This document shows positions 7,786-16,304 of a stretch of DNA of 64,000 bases, piece by piece. The stretch is from NCBI RefSeq assembly GCF_000382065.1, contig NZ_KB907504.1:62001-126000 (forward strand), written 5' to 3'. The position numbers and the translations under genes are program-made. Below the pieces are notes generated by a model. It was given only the letters and a program-made list of their open reading frames with translations. It was not told the origin of the DNA and searched no databases. The stretch is from Stenotrophomonas hibiscicola ATCC 19867. Its GTDB lineage: Bacteria; Pseudomonadota; Gammaproteobacteria; Xanthomonadales; Xanthomonadaceae. Position 1 is the stretch's first letter; each line of letters opens with the position of its first letter.

Positions 7786-8634
7786 CTAGCGCAACCGCGT
7801 GCATTCCAGCGACCGGCTCTGTGCCGCCCCGCTGCGCTGCTGGGCCTGGGCCGGCTGCGTGCCCGCCGCCAGTTGCGCTTCCAGCCACCACTGGCCGGCG
7901 TCGCCGCTGGCCACCAGGCGCGGCTGGAAGCCGGCGGCCTGCACCGCCGCCATGCGCCGCTCGGCGCCTTCGCGGTTGCGGTACTGGCCCAGCGCCACGG
8001 CGTTGGCCTCCTCGCCCTGGCTGATGATGTAGTAGTCGCTCAGGCCGGCGGCGACGATGCGCTTCACCGTGGCCTGGGCCTCTTCGCGGCTGGCGGCTGC
8101 CGGCAGCATCACCCGGTAGCGGGCGCTGCCGCTGGCAGCGGGCTGTTCGCGCAGGCGTACCTGGCTGAGCAGCGTGCCGGCCTTGCCCTGCGCGCTGGTC
8201 GCGGCCGCACGGTCGGCGAACGGGCCCAGCGCAACGCAGCGCGGCGGTTCGGCAGCCTCGGGCGGGGTTGCGGGTTTTCCCGGCGCTTGGGCTGATGCAG
8301 GCGGTGTTGCCGGCTTGGCAGCGGCAGCAACCGGCGTAGCCTCAGCCGCCTGCGGCTTGGCAATCTCCGGCTTGGCCGGGGCGGCGGGCGCCGGCGTTAC
8401 AGCCACGGCCGTCTTCTCCGCCGGTTCGCGCTCCATCAACGGCGCGGTCGGCGCGGCAGCCGTGGCTTCGGCGGCCGCAGCGGCATCCACGCCACCGGGC
8501 ACCCAGCGCAACTCGGCCACGCCGGCGGGTTGCGGCGGCGGCGCAGGCTTCTCCGGCGCATCGCGCAGCAGCCACCAGCAGGCGACGCCAAGATTGAGGA
8601 TGGCCAGTACGACGATCAGGGCACGGGTCAGCAT
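7786..8634 (-). CDS. SPOR-domain inner-membrane protein
   Basis: 282 residues. An N-terminal membrane anchor (about 5-23: ALIVVLAILNLGVACWWLL) is followed by a long Pro/Ala/Glu-rich periplasmic linker (about 30-130). The C-terminal SPOR-like domain (about 131-245) shows the repeat pattern CVALGPFADRAAATSAQ...YRVMLPAAASREEAQATVKRIVAAGLSDYYII...ALGQYRNREGAERRMAAVQAAGFQPRLV. SPOR domains bind denuded glycan strands at the septum. It follows coaX by 9 nt on the same strand, so birA-coaX-spor probably form one operon. No enzymatic domain is visible. Confidence 0.85.
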   Translation of the reverse strand: MLTRALIVVLAILNLGVACWWLLRDAPEKPAPPPQPAGVAELRWVPGGVDAAAAAEATAAAPTAPLMEREPAEKTAVAVTPAPAAPAKPEIAKPQAAEATPVAAAAKPATPPASAQAPGKPATPPEAAEPPRCVALGPFADRAAATSAQGKAGTLLSQVRLREQPAASGSARYRVMLPAAASREEAQATVKRIVAAGLSDYYIISQGEEANAVALGQYRNREGAERRMAAVQAAGFQPRLVASGDAGQWWLEAQLAAGTQPAQAQQRSGAAQSRSLECTRLR

Positions 8635-8643
8635 GCGCGGATA

Positions 8644-9375
8644 CTAGCCTGCGGGCTGGTGCACCGCCCAGCGGGCGAGGCCATCCAGCACCAGCGAGGG
8701 GTGGTAGTCGGCGCCGGGCAGCAACGGCATCAGCGCCGGTGCGCCGCCCCCGTGCACCAGCAGCGACGGCGCCACGCCCAGCAGCGCGTGCCCCTGCTGC
8801 GCGCTGCGTTCGATCAACGCCACTGCGGCGCCATCGCAACCGGAAGCCAGCGCATCGGCGGTGTCGTTGGCGAATTCGCTGTAGTCGCCGCCGGTAGCCG
8901 GCAGTTGCACGGCACGGGCGTGCAGCGCTTCGCGCATGGTGGTGGGCGATGCGGAAATGCGGCCACCGTGGTGCTGGCCGTCAGCGTCGAGCAGGTCAAT
9001 CGTCAGTGCGGTGCCCACGCCCACCACCAGCACCGGGCGCTGCGCCTTGGCAGCGGCCAGCAGCGCCAGGAAGCGGTCGACGCCGAACTTTTCCGGCTTG
9101 GCATAGGCAATGCGCACACCGGCGCATTCGGCGCTGGTACGCACCACGTGCACGTGCTCGAAGCGACGCTGCAGCTGGTCCAGCATCGCGCTGGTCAGCG
9201 ACGGTGCGGCCACGCTGGCCACGAACGCGGTGGTGCCGCTGGGCAGGCTGTGCGGCGGCTGTCCGGCCATGCCTTCGGCGCCATGCGCCCAGGCCTGCAC
9301 GTCACCGGCACGGTCGCCCTGCAACGGCGCGAACTTGAAGCGCGAGTTGCCGAGGTCGAACAACCAATCGCTCAT
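8644..9375 (-). CDS. coaX: Type III pantothenate kinase
   Basis: Phosphorylates pantothenate, the first step of coenzyme A synthesis. 243 residues; the N-terminal phosphate-binding motif appears as DLGNSRFK (about 6-13), with the later VGVGTALTIDLLDADGQHHGG motif conserved. Type III enzymes are ASKHA-fold, K+-dependent and not inhibited by CoA. The start codon overlaps the birA stop in an ATGA (4-nt overlap), indicating translational coupling, a common birA-coaX order in gammaproteobacteria. Confidence 0.95.
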   Translation of the reverse strand: MSDWLFDLGNSRFKFAPLQGDRAGDVQAWAHGAEGMAGQPPHSLPSGTTAFVASVAAPSLTSAMLDQLQRRFEHVHVVRTSAECAGVRIAYAKPEKFGVDRFLALLAAAKAQRPVLVVGVGTALTIDLLDADGQHHGGRISASPTTMREALHARAVQLPATGGDYSEFANDTADALASGCDGAAVALIERSAQQGHALLGVAPSLLVHGGGAPALMPLLPGADYHPSLVLDGLARWAVHQPAG

Positions 9376-10352
9376 GCCGCCCTCACGCTGACTTCGCCGG
9401 CGTGCAGCAGGCGCTCACGGCCATCGATGCGCACGCGCAAGGCGCCGTCATCGGCCAGGCCGAGCGCGGTGCCATGCTGCCACTGCCCTTCCAGTTCCAC
9501 CCGTACTTCGCGACCGGCCAGCATGTCGAACGCGGCGTAGCGCGGCAGAAAGGGAGCGAGGCCTTCGCGATCGAATTCTTCCAGTGCCGGCAGCAGGCGC
9601 GCCAGCACGGCAGCAACCACCACGTTGCGGTCCACCGGCTTGCCGGCCAGCGTGTCCAGGTCCACCCACGGCTGGGTGATCTGCTCGGCGAAGGATGGCG
9701 GCATGTGCGTGTTGATGCCGATGCCGATCACCGCGCGCGCCGGGCCGGCATATTCGCCACCGCCCTCGGCCAGCAGGCCGACCAGCTTGCGCTTGCCATC
9801 GACGATCAGGTCATTCGGCCACTTCAGCTGCGCCTGGGTATAGCCCAGGTCGTGCAGCGCTTCGGCCACGGCGATGCCGGCCACCAGGCTCAGCCCGGCC
9901 AGGCGGCCGAGGCCACCGGAGAACAGCCGCAGCACCGACAGGTACACATGCGCGGCCAGCGGCGACGCCCACGTACGGCCGCGACGGCCGCGGCCGCCGG
10001 TCTGGCGTTCGGCCAGCAGGACGCTCACCCCGCGCTGGGGCGCGCTGCAACGCAGCAATTCGGCATTGGTCGAGTCCACCGTCCAGGCCACCTGCAGGTC
10101 GTGCAGCAGCGGCAGCACCTCGGCGGGCAGGCCGGCACGGATCGCATCCGGGTCCAGCAGGTCGACCGGGCGGGTCAGGCCATAGCCCTCACCTGCACGG
10201 CCTTCGATGTCCACACCGGCGGCTCTAAGTCCTTGAATACGCTTCCAAATGGCCGCCCGGGTCTGGCCCAGCTCACGGGCCAGGGCGTCGCCGGAGAGGC
10301 GACCGGCAGCGAGTTTGGCCAGCAATTGGCGGTCGTCCACGGCAGCTTCCAC
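9372..10352 (-). CDS. birA: Biotin--protein ligase / biotin operon repressor
   Basis: 326 residues. The N-terminal winged helix (about 5-60: LLAKLAAGRLSGDALARELGQTRAAIWKRIQGLRAAG) would bind a biotin operator; the central catalytic domain contains GRGRRGRTW and KWPNDLIV, which hold biotinyl-AMP; a C-terminal SH3-like domain follows. The enzyme attaches biotin to carboxylases such as the methylcrotonyl-CoA carboxylase alpha subunit encoded at 52157-54172 of this window. First gene of the birA-coaX-SPOR transcript. Confidence 0.95.
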   Translation of the reverse strand: MEAAVDDRQLLAKLAAGRLSGDALARELGQTRAAIWKRIQGLRAAGVDIEGRAGEGYGLTRPVDLLDPDAIRAGLPAEVLPLLHDLQVAWTVDSTNAELLRCSAPQRGVSVLLAERQTGGRGRRGRTWASPLAAHVYLSVLRLFSGGLGRLAGLSLVAGIAVAEALHDLGYTQAQLKWPNDLIVDGKRKLVGLLAEGGGEYAGPARAVIGIGINTHMPPSFAEQITQPWVDLDTLAGKPVDRNVVVAAVLARLLPALEEFDREGLAPFLPRYAAFDMLAGREVRVELEGQWQHGTALGLADDGALRVRIDGRERLLHAGEVSVRAA

Positions 10353-10475
10353 GAAGTCAGGAAGGAATTATGCGGGAAAGCCGCCAGCGGCGCCCGCCAC
10401 GCTGGGTTCTGCGGGGGCTTCCAACGGGGCGCCGGGTTCGGGCTAGAATCGGGAACTCACCTTCCCTTAACGTGG

Positions 10476-10763
10476 ATGTCGTCAATGCGCCGCTATGCCC
10501 ATTGCCTGATCCTGCTGACGATGCCCTTCGCGGCGTCTGCGACGGCAGCGCTGGACGACAGCCGCGGCGCCTGCGTGTCCTCCAACGGCGATGCCGCCTC
10601 GCAGCGTGCACCGACCGCGACCGCTTCGGCCGCCACCACCAAGCCGGCACCGGTCCGCCCGGCAGCCAACACCAGCACGGGCGGCGGTGGCAGCGACGAC
10701 GACGTGCTGCAGCGCATCCGCGCACCGAAGTGGCACAGCTACCTGCCGGGAATGTTCCGCTGA
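10476..10763 (+). CDS. Small secreted protein of unknown function
   Basis: 95 residues (or 92 from a second ATG at 10485). Signal peptide MRRYAHCLILLTMPFAASATA, then a low-complexity Ala/Thr/Ser/Pro and Gly stretch (STGGGGSDDD) and a compact conserved-looking end, VLQRIRAPKWHSYLPGMFR. A TAGAAT hexamer at 10444-10449 is a plausible -10 element. The gene overlaps the start region of mtfA by four bases, so the two are probably co-expressed. Function unknown; predicted periplasmic. Confidence 0.7.
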   Translation: MSSMRRYAHCLILLTMPFAASATAALDDSRGACVSSNGDAASQRAPTATASAATTKPAPVRPAANTSTGGGGSDDDVLQRIRAPKWHSYLPGMFR

Positions 10764-11521
10764 TCAAGTCGTTGCTGCAGTGGCTGCGACCTGCGCCGCG
10801 GCCGATCGACGATGTACTGTGGAATGAGGCCTGCCGCCGTGCGGCCTGGCTGCACGGTCTGGACGACGAACGCCGCGCGCGATTGCGCGTACTGGCCGCA
10901 CGCTTCCTGCACGAGAAGACCATTACCCCGATCGGCGAGCTGCAGCTGGAGGCCGGCGATGGCGTGCTGCTGGCGGCACTATGCTGCCTACCGCTGCTGG
11001 AGTTCGGCGAGGTGGGTCTGGAAGGCTGGTCGCAGCTGATCGTCTACCCCGATGCATTCCGCGTACATCGCAGCCACATGGATGCGGCCGGCGTACTGCA
11101 TGAGTGGGATGACGAACTGATTGGCGAGTCGTGGGACAGCGGTCCGCTGATCCTGTCCTGGGCCGATGTGCAGGCCGACCTGGCCGCGCCGCACGAGGGC
11201 TACTGCGTGGCGGTGCACGAGATGGTGCACAAGCTGGATGCACTGGATGGCGCGATGGACGGCACGCCGCCGCTGCCGCGCGAATGGCAGCGTGAGTGGG
11301 CGGCCATCTTCCAGCGCGCCTACGATGCGTTCTGCGCGCAGGTGGATGCGGGCGAAGAAACGCTGATCGATCCGTATGCGGCCGAAGCGCCGGAAGAATT
11401 CTTCGCGGTGACCAGCGAGTATCACTTCTCGGCACCGGATCTGCTGCAGCAGGCGTTGCCGGAGGTGGCCGCGCAGCTGCGGCGGTTCTATGGCGAGCCG
11501 CCGGCGATCGAGACACGGTAG
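10760..11521 (+). CDS. mtfA: MtfA-family zinc peptidase
   Basis: About 253 residues, ending PPAIETR. The zinc motif HEMVHKLD (HExxH, about 155-162) and the downstream PEEFFAVTSEYHF glutamate segment are those of MtfA, which in E. coli is an aminopeptidase that titrates the glucose repressor Mlc. No in-frame ATG exists near the beginning; conserved sequence starts at IKSLLQWLRPAPRPIDD. The CTG at 10760 overlaps the upstream stop as CTGA and is my preferred start. The TTG at 10772 is an alternative. The stop codon TAG is part of the GTAG of a SMAG repeat. Confidence 0.85.
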   Translation: MIKSLLQWLRPAPRPIDDVLWNEACRRAAWLHGLDDERRARLRVLAARFLHEKTITPIGELQLEAGDGVLLAALCCLPLLEFGEVGLEGWSQLIVYPDAFRVHRSHMDAAGVLHEWDDELIGESWDSGPLILSWADVQADLAAPHEGYCVAVHEMVHKLDALDGAMDGTPPLPREWQREWAAIFQRAYDAFCAQVDAGEETLIDPYAAEAPEEFFAVTSEYHFSAPDLLQQALPEVAAQLRRFYGEPPAIETR

Positions 11522-11593
11522 TGCCGGCCGCTGGCCGGCACCCTGGCAATGCCACCGAAGATCATGAGGGTGCCGGCCAGCGGCCGGCACTAC
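11518..11593. repeat. SMAG dimer at the mtfA stop codon
   Basis: Two facing GTAG palindromes with TGCCGGCC/GGCCGGCA arms separated by about 30 nt. The left GTAG supplies the TAG stop of mtfA. The unit sits between mtfA and phoQ, which converge here, and could terminate or protect both mRNAs. Confidence 0.9.
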
Positions 11594-11606
11594 CGTTTGC
11601 GGGGGC

Positions 11607-13034
11607 TTACGGCCCCGGCGGCAAGCGCACTTCGAAACGGGCGCCGCCCAGTTCGCTGGAACGGCCGACGGCCAGTTCGCCGCGGTAATCCTTGATCAGG
11701 TCCTGCACGATCGACAGGCCGATGCCGTGGCCCTGCACGCGCTCGTCGCCACGCACGCCACGCTGTAGCACTTTGCCGATGTCGTCCGGGGCAATGCCCG
11801 GGCCATCGTCGTCCACCGCCAGCAGCAGGCCAGCGCGGCGCGCGTTCGGTGCCGGCAGCGGCTGCGCGGTCAGCAGCACGCGGCGGTTGGCCCACTTGAA
11901 GGCGTTTTCCAGCAGGTTGCCGAGCAGTTCCTGCAGGTCGCCCGGTTCGCCGTGGAAGCGCGCGGCCGGGTCGATGTCGAATTCGCACAGCACGCCCTTG
12001 GAGGCATAGACCTTTTCCAGGCCGCGCACGATCTCCTCGGCGTTGGATTCAATCGGCAGCGGCGCGGAGAACAGCTTGTGGCCCGACGATGCAGCACGTG
12101 CCAGCTGGTAGGAGACCAGGTTGTTCATGCGCTGCAGCTGCACGTCCAGCTCCTCGCGCAGGGCGCCATCGCCGGCCCCGCTGTCCATCTGCGTGCGCAG
12201 CACGGCGATGGGCGTCTTCAGGCTGTGCGCCAGGTCGGCCAGGGTATTGCGCTGGCGCTCGAGGTTCTCGCGCTCGCTTTCAATGAAGGCGTTGATGCTG
12301 TCGGTCAGCGGTTCCAGCTCGCGCGGGTGGCGCTCGCTCATGCGCTCTGTCTCGCCGCGCTGCACCTTGGTCAGCTCGGTGATCACCCGACGCAGCGGAC
12401 GCAGGCTCCACTGCAGGATGACGGTCTGCAGCAGCAGCAGGATCAGGCCGATGCCGCCCAGGTAGAACCAGACACGGCCACGGAACACGCGCAGCTGCGC
12501 GCCCAACGCGCGCGAGTCTTCCATCACATAGATGGTGTACGGGAATTCGGTGGCCGGGTCGGCGTCGGCGTCCCACACCAGGCCCAGGCCATAGCGGTAC
12601 ACCGAGCCCTGGCTGCCGTCGATCTGGATCATCGGCAGCGGGCCTTCGAACACTTCCTGGCGTGGCGCCAGCAGGCCGCCGCCGACGGTGGGCAGCATCG
12701 GTCCTTCGGCGGACATCGAATTGCCCTTGCCGTGCGGCATCACCACCTGCAGGTACAGGCCACTGCCCGGCACGTCGAAGCGCGAATCTGGCGGCTGCTC
12801 GCGGATGTACAGCGAGCGGTCGCGGGTGAAGTCGATGCCGGCCGCGTACGCGGTGGCGTAGTTCTTCAGGCGCTCACGCAGGTTCGCCTTCGCCGTATCG
12901 GCGAAGGCGGCGTCGAGTGCGTAACCGGCCAGGGCCAGGAACGCGACCAGGCCCACGGACGCGGCAAGCATCTGGCGCGCCTGCAGGGAGCGCGGCCGCC
13001 AGCGTCGGAAGAACCACAGACGGCCGGACATCAT
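11607..13034 (-). CDS. phoQ: Sensor histidine kinase PhoQ
   Basis: 475 residues. TM1 about 24-43, a roughly 148-residue periplasmic sensor, TM2 about 192-209, HAMP-like segment, then the phosphoacceptor box ADLAHSLKTPIAVLRTQ with His270. ATP-binding boxes follow: N-box LLGNLLENAFKWA, G1 DDDGPGIA and G2 GHGIGLSIVQDLI. In related bacteria PhoQ senses low Mg2+ and antimicrobial peptides and phosphorylates PhoP. It follows phoP on the same strand 22 nt downstream, so the pair is one transcript. The gene ends at the SMAG dimer. Confidence 0.92.
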   Translation of the reverse strand: MMSGRLWFFRRWRPRSLQARQMLAASVGLVAFLALAGYALDAAFADTAKANLRERLKNYATAYAAGIDFTRDRSLYIREQPPDSRFDVPGSGLYLQVVMPHGKGNSMSAEGPMLPTVGGGLLAPRQEVFEGPLPMIQIDGSQGSVYRYGLGLVWDADADPATEFPYTIYVMEDSRALGAQLRVFRGRVWFYLGGIGLILLLLQTVILQWSLRPLRRVITELTKVQRGETERMSERHPRELEPLTDSINAFIESERENLERQRNTLADLAHSLKTPIAVLRTQMDSGAGDGALREELDVQLQRMNNLVSYQLARAASSGHKLFSAPLPIESNAEEIVRGLEKVYASKGVLCEFDIDPAARFHGEPGDLQELLGNLLENAFKWANRRVLLTAQPLPAPNARRAGLLLAVDDDGPGIAPDDIGKVLQRGVRGDERVQGHGIGLSIVQDLIKDYRGELAVGRSSELGGARFEVRLPPGP

Positions 13035-13056
13035 GGTCTCGCCAGGCTGAGCCGGC

Positions 13057-13740
13057 TCAGCCCTCGTTGCGCGGAATCGCGAAACGGTAGCCGCGGCCGC
13101 GCACGGTCTCGATCGGCTTCAGTTCGCCATCCGGGTCCAGCTTCTTGCGCAGGCGGCCGATGAACACTTCCAGCACGTTCGAGTCGCGGTCGAAGTCCTG
13201 CTGGTAGATGTGCTCGGTGAGGTCGGCCTTGGAGACCAGTTCACCGGCGTGCATCATCAGGTACTCCAGCACCTTGTATTCGTAGCTGGTCAGGTCGACA
13301 TTGCTGCCGGCCACGCTGACGGTCTGCGCAGCCAGGTCCAGGGCGACCGGGCCGCATTCCAGGGTCGGCTTGCTCCAGCCGGCGGCGCGGCGCAGCAGCG
13401 CGTTGACGCGGGCCAGCAGCTCTTCGACGTGGAACGGCTTGACCAGGTAGTCGTCGGCGCCCTGCTTCAGGCCTTCGACCTTGTCCTGCCAGCTCGAACG
13501 CGCGGTCAGGATCAGCACCGGGAACTTCTTGCCTTCGTCACGCAGGGCCTTGATCAGTTCCATGCCCGACATCTTGGGCAGGCCGAGGTCGATGATGCCG
13601 ACATCGAACGGAACTTCGCGCCCCATGTAGAGGCCTTCCTCGCCGTCCTGCGCAGCATCGACTGCAAAGCCTTCGCGCTTGAGCCGGGCTGCCAGGGTCT
13701 CACGCAGCGGGGCTTCGTCTTCGACCAGAAGGATACGCAT
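13057..13740 (-). CDS. phoP: Response regulator PhoP
   Basis: 227-residue OmpR-type regulator: receiver domain with acidic pair E7-D8-E9, phosphoacceptor Asp51 (GIIDLGLPKMSG), Lys in the DDYLVKPF segment; C-terminal winged helix (about 125-225) ending ETVRGRGYRFAIPRNEG. The ATG is at 13740. It controls Mg2+/acid/antimicrobial-peptide responses in PhoPQ systems of related bacteria. It lies downstream of a PepSY-like gene and upstream of phoQ, all on one strand. Confidence 0.94.
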   Translation of the reverse strand: MRILLVEDEAPLRETLAARLKREGFAVDAAQDGEEGLYMGREVPFDVGIIDLGLPKMSGMELIKALRDEGKKFPVLILTARSSWQDKVEGLKQGADDYLVKPFHVEELLARVNALLRRAAGWSKPTLECGPVALDLAAQTVSVAGSNVDLTSYEYKVLEYLMMHAGELVSKADLTEHIYQQDFDRDSNVLEVFIGRLRKKLDPDGELKPIETVRGRGYRFAIPRNEG

Positions 13741-13813
13741 GAACTCTCCCTAGTGTCCTGGGTGTGGCCCGGAGGCCTGTGGGGTACGGGTTGATAGCGA
13801 CAACTATCCCTGT

Positions 13814-14188
13814 TCAGGGGTTATCGCCGCGTAGTGATGACATATCCGCCCGCGGCGTGCGCGGCTGTGAACGCGACGGGGCGGGGTCGTCCATGTAGCG
13901 GACCCGGCCCCGATCGTCCATGTACTTCACCCGGTTGATATCACGACCATCGAACGGCACGCGCTCGGCGCCGAGGATGTGGCCGCCGGTGGTGCGCTGC
14001 ACGCGGCGCACGGCATCGGACAGCGAGCGCTCGTCGCCACGGCCACCGCGCTCGCCCCGCTCCATCATCTCCGCCCGCCCCTGGTCGCCGCGCGGCGGCT
14101 GCTGCGCAAGCGCCGACGACAGCGGCACAGCCGACAGCGCCACGCAGGTGGCCAGGGCAATGCGGCGATGGAAGGGAGCGGAAGACAT
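13814..14188 (-). CDS. PepSY-like periplasmic protein in the phoPQ operon
   Basis: 124 residues from the ATG at 14188. Signal peptide MSSAPFHRRIALATCVALSAVPLSSALA, a charged Arg/Glu/Gly-rich linker, then a single PepSY-like unit (about 62-105: SLSDAVRRVQRTTGGHILGAERVPFDGRDINRVKYMDDRGRVRYMDD). This is the pattern of a helix, G-G-x-I/V-L strand, and acidic-residue turn seen in PepSY periplasmic proteins. It is the first gene before phoP (73-nt gap). I infer an accessory sensor or modulator of PhoQ; this is untested. Confidence 0.75.
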   Translation of the reverse strand: MSSAPFHRRIALATCVALSAVPLSSALAQQPPRGDQGRAEMMERGERGGRGDERSLSDAVRRVQRTTGGHILGAERVPFDGRDINRVKYMDDRGRVRYMDDPAPSRSQPRTPRADMSSLRGDNP

Positions 14189-14241
14189 CGATGCGATCCT
14201 AGCCGAGCACGGCGATTCGTTCAAAAGTCGTAAATCCGGAA

Positions 14242-14260
14242 GCCGGGTGCGGGACCCGGC
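14242..14260 (-). promoter_or_regulatory. Leader hairpin upstream of the PepSY-phoP-phoQ operon
   Basis: Perfect 7-bp hairpin GCCGGGT/ACCCGGC with a 5-nt loop, 54 nt before the first ATG of the operon, preceded on the coding strand by AT-rich AATTTGCAAAGGAATTGTAAAG that could hold a promoter. It may lie in the 5' leader of the mRNA. Confidence 0.45.
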
Positions 14261-14336
14261 CTTTACAATTCCTTTGCAAATTCTTGGTTTGGGGCAGTGA
14301 ATCCGATCTGAACTTTTCCGGGCGATGCCGCGAGTT

Positions 14337-14352
14337 GTTCATCTAGGTGAAC
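14337..14352. promoter_or_regulatory. Inverted repeat in the phoP operon promoter region
   Basis: GTTCATCTAGGTGAAC: arms GTTCA/TGAAC with a 6-bp centre, about 150 nt upstream of the PepSY-like gene and 49 nt from the dusA stop. Could be an operator for the operon; no regulator can be named from the sequence. Confidence 0.4.
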
Positions 14353-14400
14353 ATTCGGGACGAATCGCCGCCCCTTGTCAAGTCAGGACCGTGACCGACG

Positions 14401-15405
14401 TCACGCTGCGGCGCGATCAGCTTCGCGTTCGGTGACCGTCAAGGCCTGTTCGACCAGGCTCCAGTCGGCGCCCGGGCGGTGTGCGCCCTCGCTCAGCACC
14501 TGACGGAATGCGCGGCCGCCGGGCTGGCCGTGGAACAGGCCGAGCAGGTGGCGGGTGATGTGCTTCAGCGCCAGGCCTTCGCCCAGACGCGTCTCGATGT
14601 AGGGGCGCAGCGCACGCAACAGGTCACCACGGGCCTGCAGCGGGGCGCCGGTGTGCAGCGCCTCCAGCTGATGCAGCAGGTAGGGGTCGTGGTAGGCCGC
14701 GCGGCCCAGCATCACACCATCGACGTGCGCGGCCTGCGCCTGCACCGCCTCGATGCTGGCCAGGCCGCCGTTGATCACCACCGGCAGTGCCGGGCGCTCC
14801 TGCTTGAGGCGGTAGGCCCAGTCGTACTTCAGCGGCGGAACCTCGCGGTTCTCCTTCGGCGACAGGCCCTTCAGCCACGCGTTGCGCGCATGCACCACCA
14901 CCATTGCGGCACCGGCGGCGACCTGGCGGTCGACGAAGGCGGCGAACACGTCGTAATCGTTGTCTTCGTCCACGCCCAGGCGGCATTTCACCGTCACCGG
15001 GATGTCGACCGCATCGACCATCGCCGCCACGCACTCGGCCACCAGCACCGGCTCGCGCATCAGGCAAGCGCCGAAACGCCCGGCCTGCACGCGGTCGGAC
15101 GGGCAGCCGCAGTTGAGGTTGACCTCGTCGTATCCCCACTCGGCGGCAATGCGCGCGGCCTGCGCCAGCAGGGCCGGATCGCTGCCGCCCAGCTGCAGCG
15201 CCAGCGGCTGTTCGCTGCGGTCGAAGCCGAGCAGGCGCTCGCGGTCGCCGTGGATGACCGCGTTGGCGTGCACCATCTCCGTGTACAGGCGTGCACCCGG
15301 CGCCAGCACGCGATGGAACACGCGGCAATGGCGGTCGGTCCAGTCCATCATCGGCGCAACGGACAGGCGCAGGGAATCAGCGTAACGGGCGGTGGCGGAC
15401 GTCAT
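14401..15405 (-). CDS. dusA: tRNA-dihydrouridine synthase A
   Basis: 334 residues from the ATG at 15405 (MTSATARYADSLRLSVAPMMDWTDRHCR). FMN-dependent reduction of uridines in the tRNA D-loop (U20/U20a for DusA). Signatures visible: APMMDWTD, the catalytic segment NLNCGCPSDRVQAGRFGACLM with its cysteine, VTVKCRLGVDE, and NGGLASIE / GVMLGRAAYHDP of the TIM barrel; helical C-terminal tRNA-binding domain. Single gene. Confidence 0.95.
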   Translation of the reverse strand: MTSATARYADSLRLSVAPMMDWTDRHCRVFHRVLAPGARLYTEMVHANAVIHGDRERLLGFDRSEQPLALQLGGSDPALLAQAARIAAEWGYDEVNLNCGCPSDRVQAGRFGACLMREPVLVAECVAAMVDAVDIPVTVKCRLGVDEDNDYDVFAAFVDRQVAAGAAMVVVHARNAWLKGLSPKENREVPPLKYDWAYRLKQERPALPVVINGGLASIEAVQAQAAHVDGVMLGRAAYHDPYLLHQLEALHTGAPLQARGDLLRALRPYIETRLGEGLALKHITRHLLGLFHGQPGGRAFRQVLSEGAHRPGADWSLVEQALTVTEREADRAAA

Positions 15406-15424
15406 CAGGGTGTTGATTATGGAG

Positions 15425-15439
15425 ACTGGCATTGCCAGT
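15425..15439. promoter_or_regulatory. Perfect palindrome just upstream of dusA
   Basis: ACTGGCATTGCCAGT (7-bp arms around one base), 20 nt upstream of the dusA start codon, so within its promoter or leader. It has the size of a dimeric repressor site; the factor is unknown. Confidence 0.5.
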
Positions 15440-15638
15440 GAGATCAATAGTTTACACCGCTCGGCTGAATGCGCCCGGTCAGCCGCGCTGCGAGCGCCGC
15501 GCGGGCCCGTTTCCGGCTGGCGGCCGGGGCGGGCTGGGCGGCGGCGGCGGACGCCTCCTGCCCTCCGGGAGCTTGGGGTTTGCGTTCTCCATGGATACGA
15601 CCAGCTGGTCCAATGGTGGGTTGGAACCCTTCCTCAAC

Positions 15639-16245
15639 TTAGCCATCGCCTGTCACCTGGAGAATCTCGACCCATTGCACATCCACCGCATGGATCAGTA
15701 TGCCATCGAGCTGCGGAAGCTCGACCACGGCGGGGTTTGCCACCGGATCCGCTGCTGGATCGGCACCTTCATCGGGTGGAACGGCTTCCACGAGCGAGGC
15801 CGGCATCTGCATATAGAACTGTCCCGCAGCGGGGCTGATTGCCACTCCTTGGGATATCCGGTCAAACGACGGCCATCCTTCAACTGCAGTACCACGAAGG
15901 CAGGACGGGCACCCAGCACGCAGCACCACTCGCTCGGGTGGGACTTACGCGTGGTGAAGCCTGCGCGACGGAGAACGCCGTGGAAGTAGTCCTTGTTTGC
16001 AGCGAGGGCCATCCTGCCCCCAACAGCCCGGCGAGGGCAAAACCCCAGAGCAGGCTACTGGACTCGGTCCAGGTCCCCAGCACAAAGCAGCGGCCCGCCA
16101 GCAGGAGCATAAGTTCGGTGAACTTGACCAGCGCCTGGACTGCGAAGGTGAACACCAGCGCTTCCACGGTCCTTTCGAACTGCGGTGGCTTGGGGCGTGA
16201 AGTCAGCCCGTAGAACACCCAGGCTGCCAGGAAGCCCGGCAGCGT
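15639..16245 (-). pseudogene. DUF6338-type membrane protein remnant
   Basis: Three reading frames join into one protein: LPGFLAAWVFYGLTSRPKPPQFERTV... (two hydrophobic segments), then LAANKDYFHGVLRRAGFTTRKSHPSEWCCVLGARPAFVVLQLKDGRRLTGYPKEWQSAP, then AAGQFYMQMPASLVEA...EILQVTGDG and a stop at 15639. Frame changes equal to one missing base occur near 16020 (GGGGCAGGATGG) and near 15835 (GCCCCGCTGCG, coding strand). The 5' end also lacks an initiator and the first 15 or so residues; homology-like sequence stops about 40 nt from a SMAG repeat. This looks like the family of short-tailed membrane proteins called DUF6338. Decayed. Confidence 0.75.
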
Positions 16246-16281
16246 GCGTGGTCTGTCATGTAGGGGACAGTCCGCAACGGC

Positions 16282-16304
16282 AGCGGAGCGTGGCTCCGCT
16301 CTAC
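16282..16304 (-). repeat. SMAG palindrome upstream of the CDF gene
   Basis: AGCGGAGC/GCTCCGCT arms with a 3-nt loop and CTAC at the right edge. Unusually it lies immediately 5' of a gene; its edge contributes the TACAAT hexamer 7 nt before the ATG. Confidence 0.8.
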
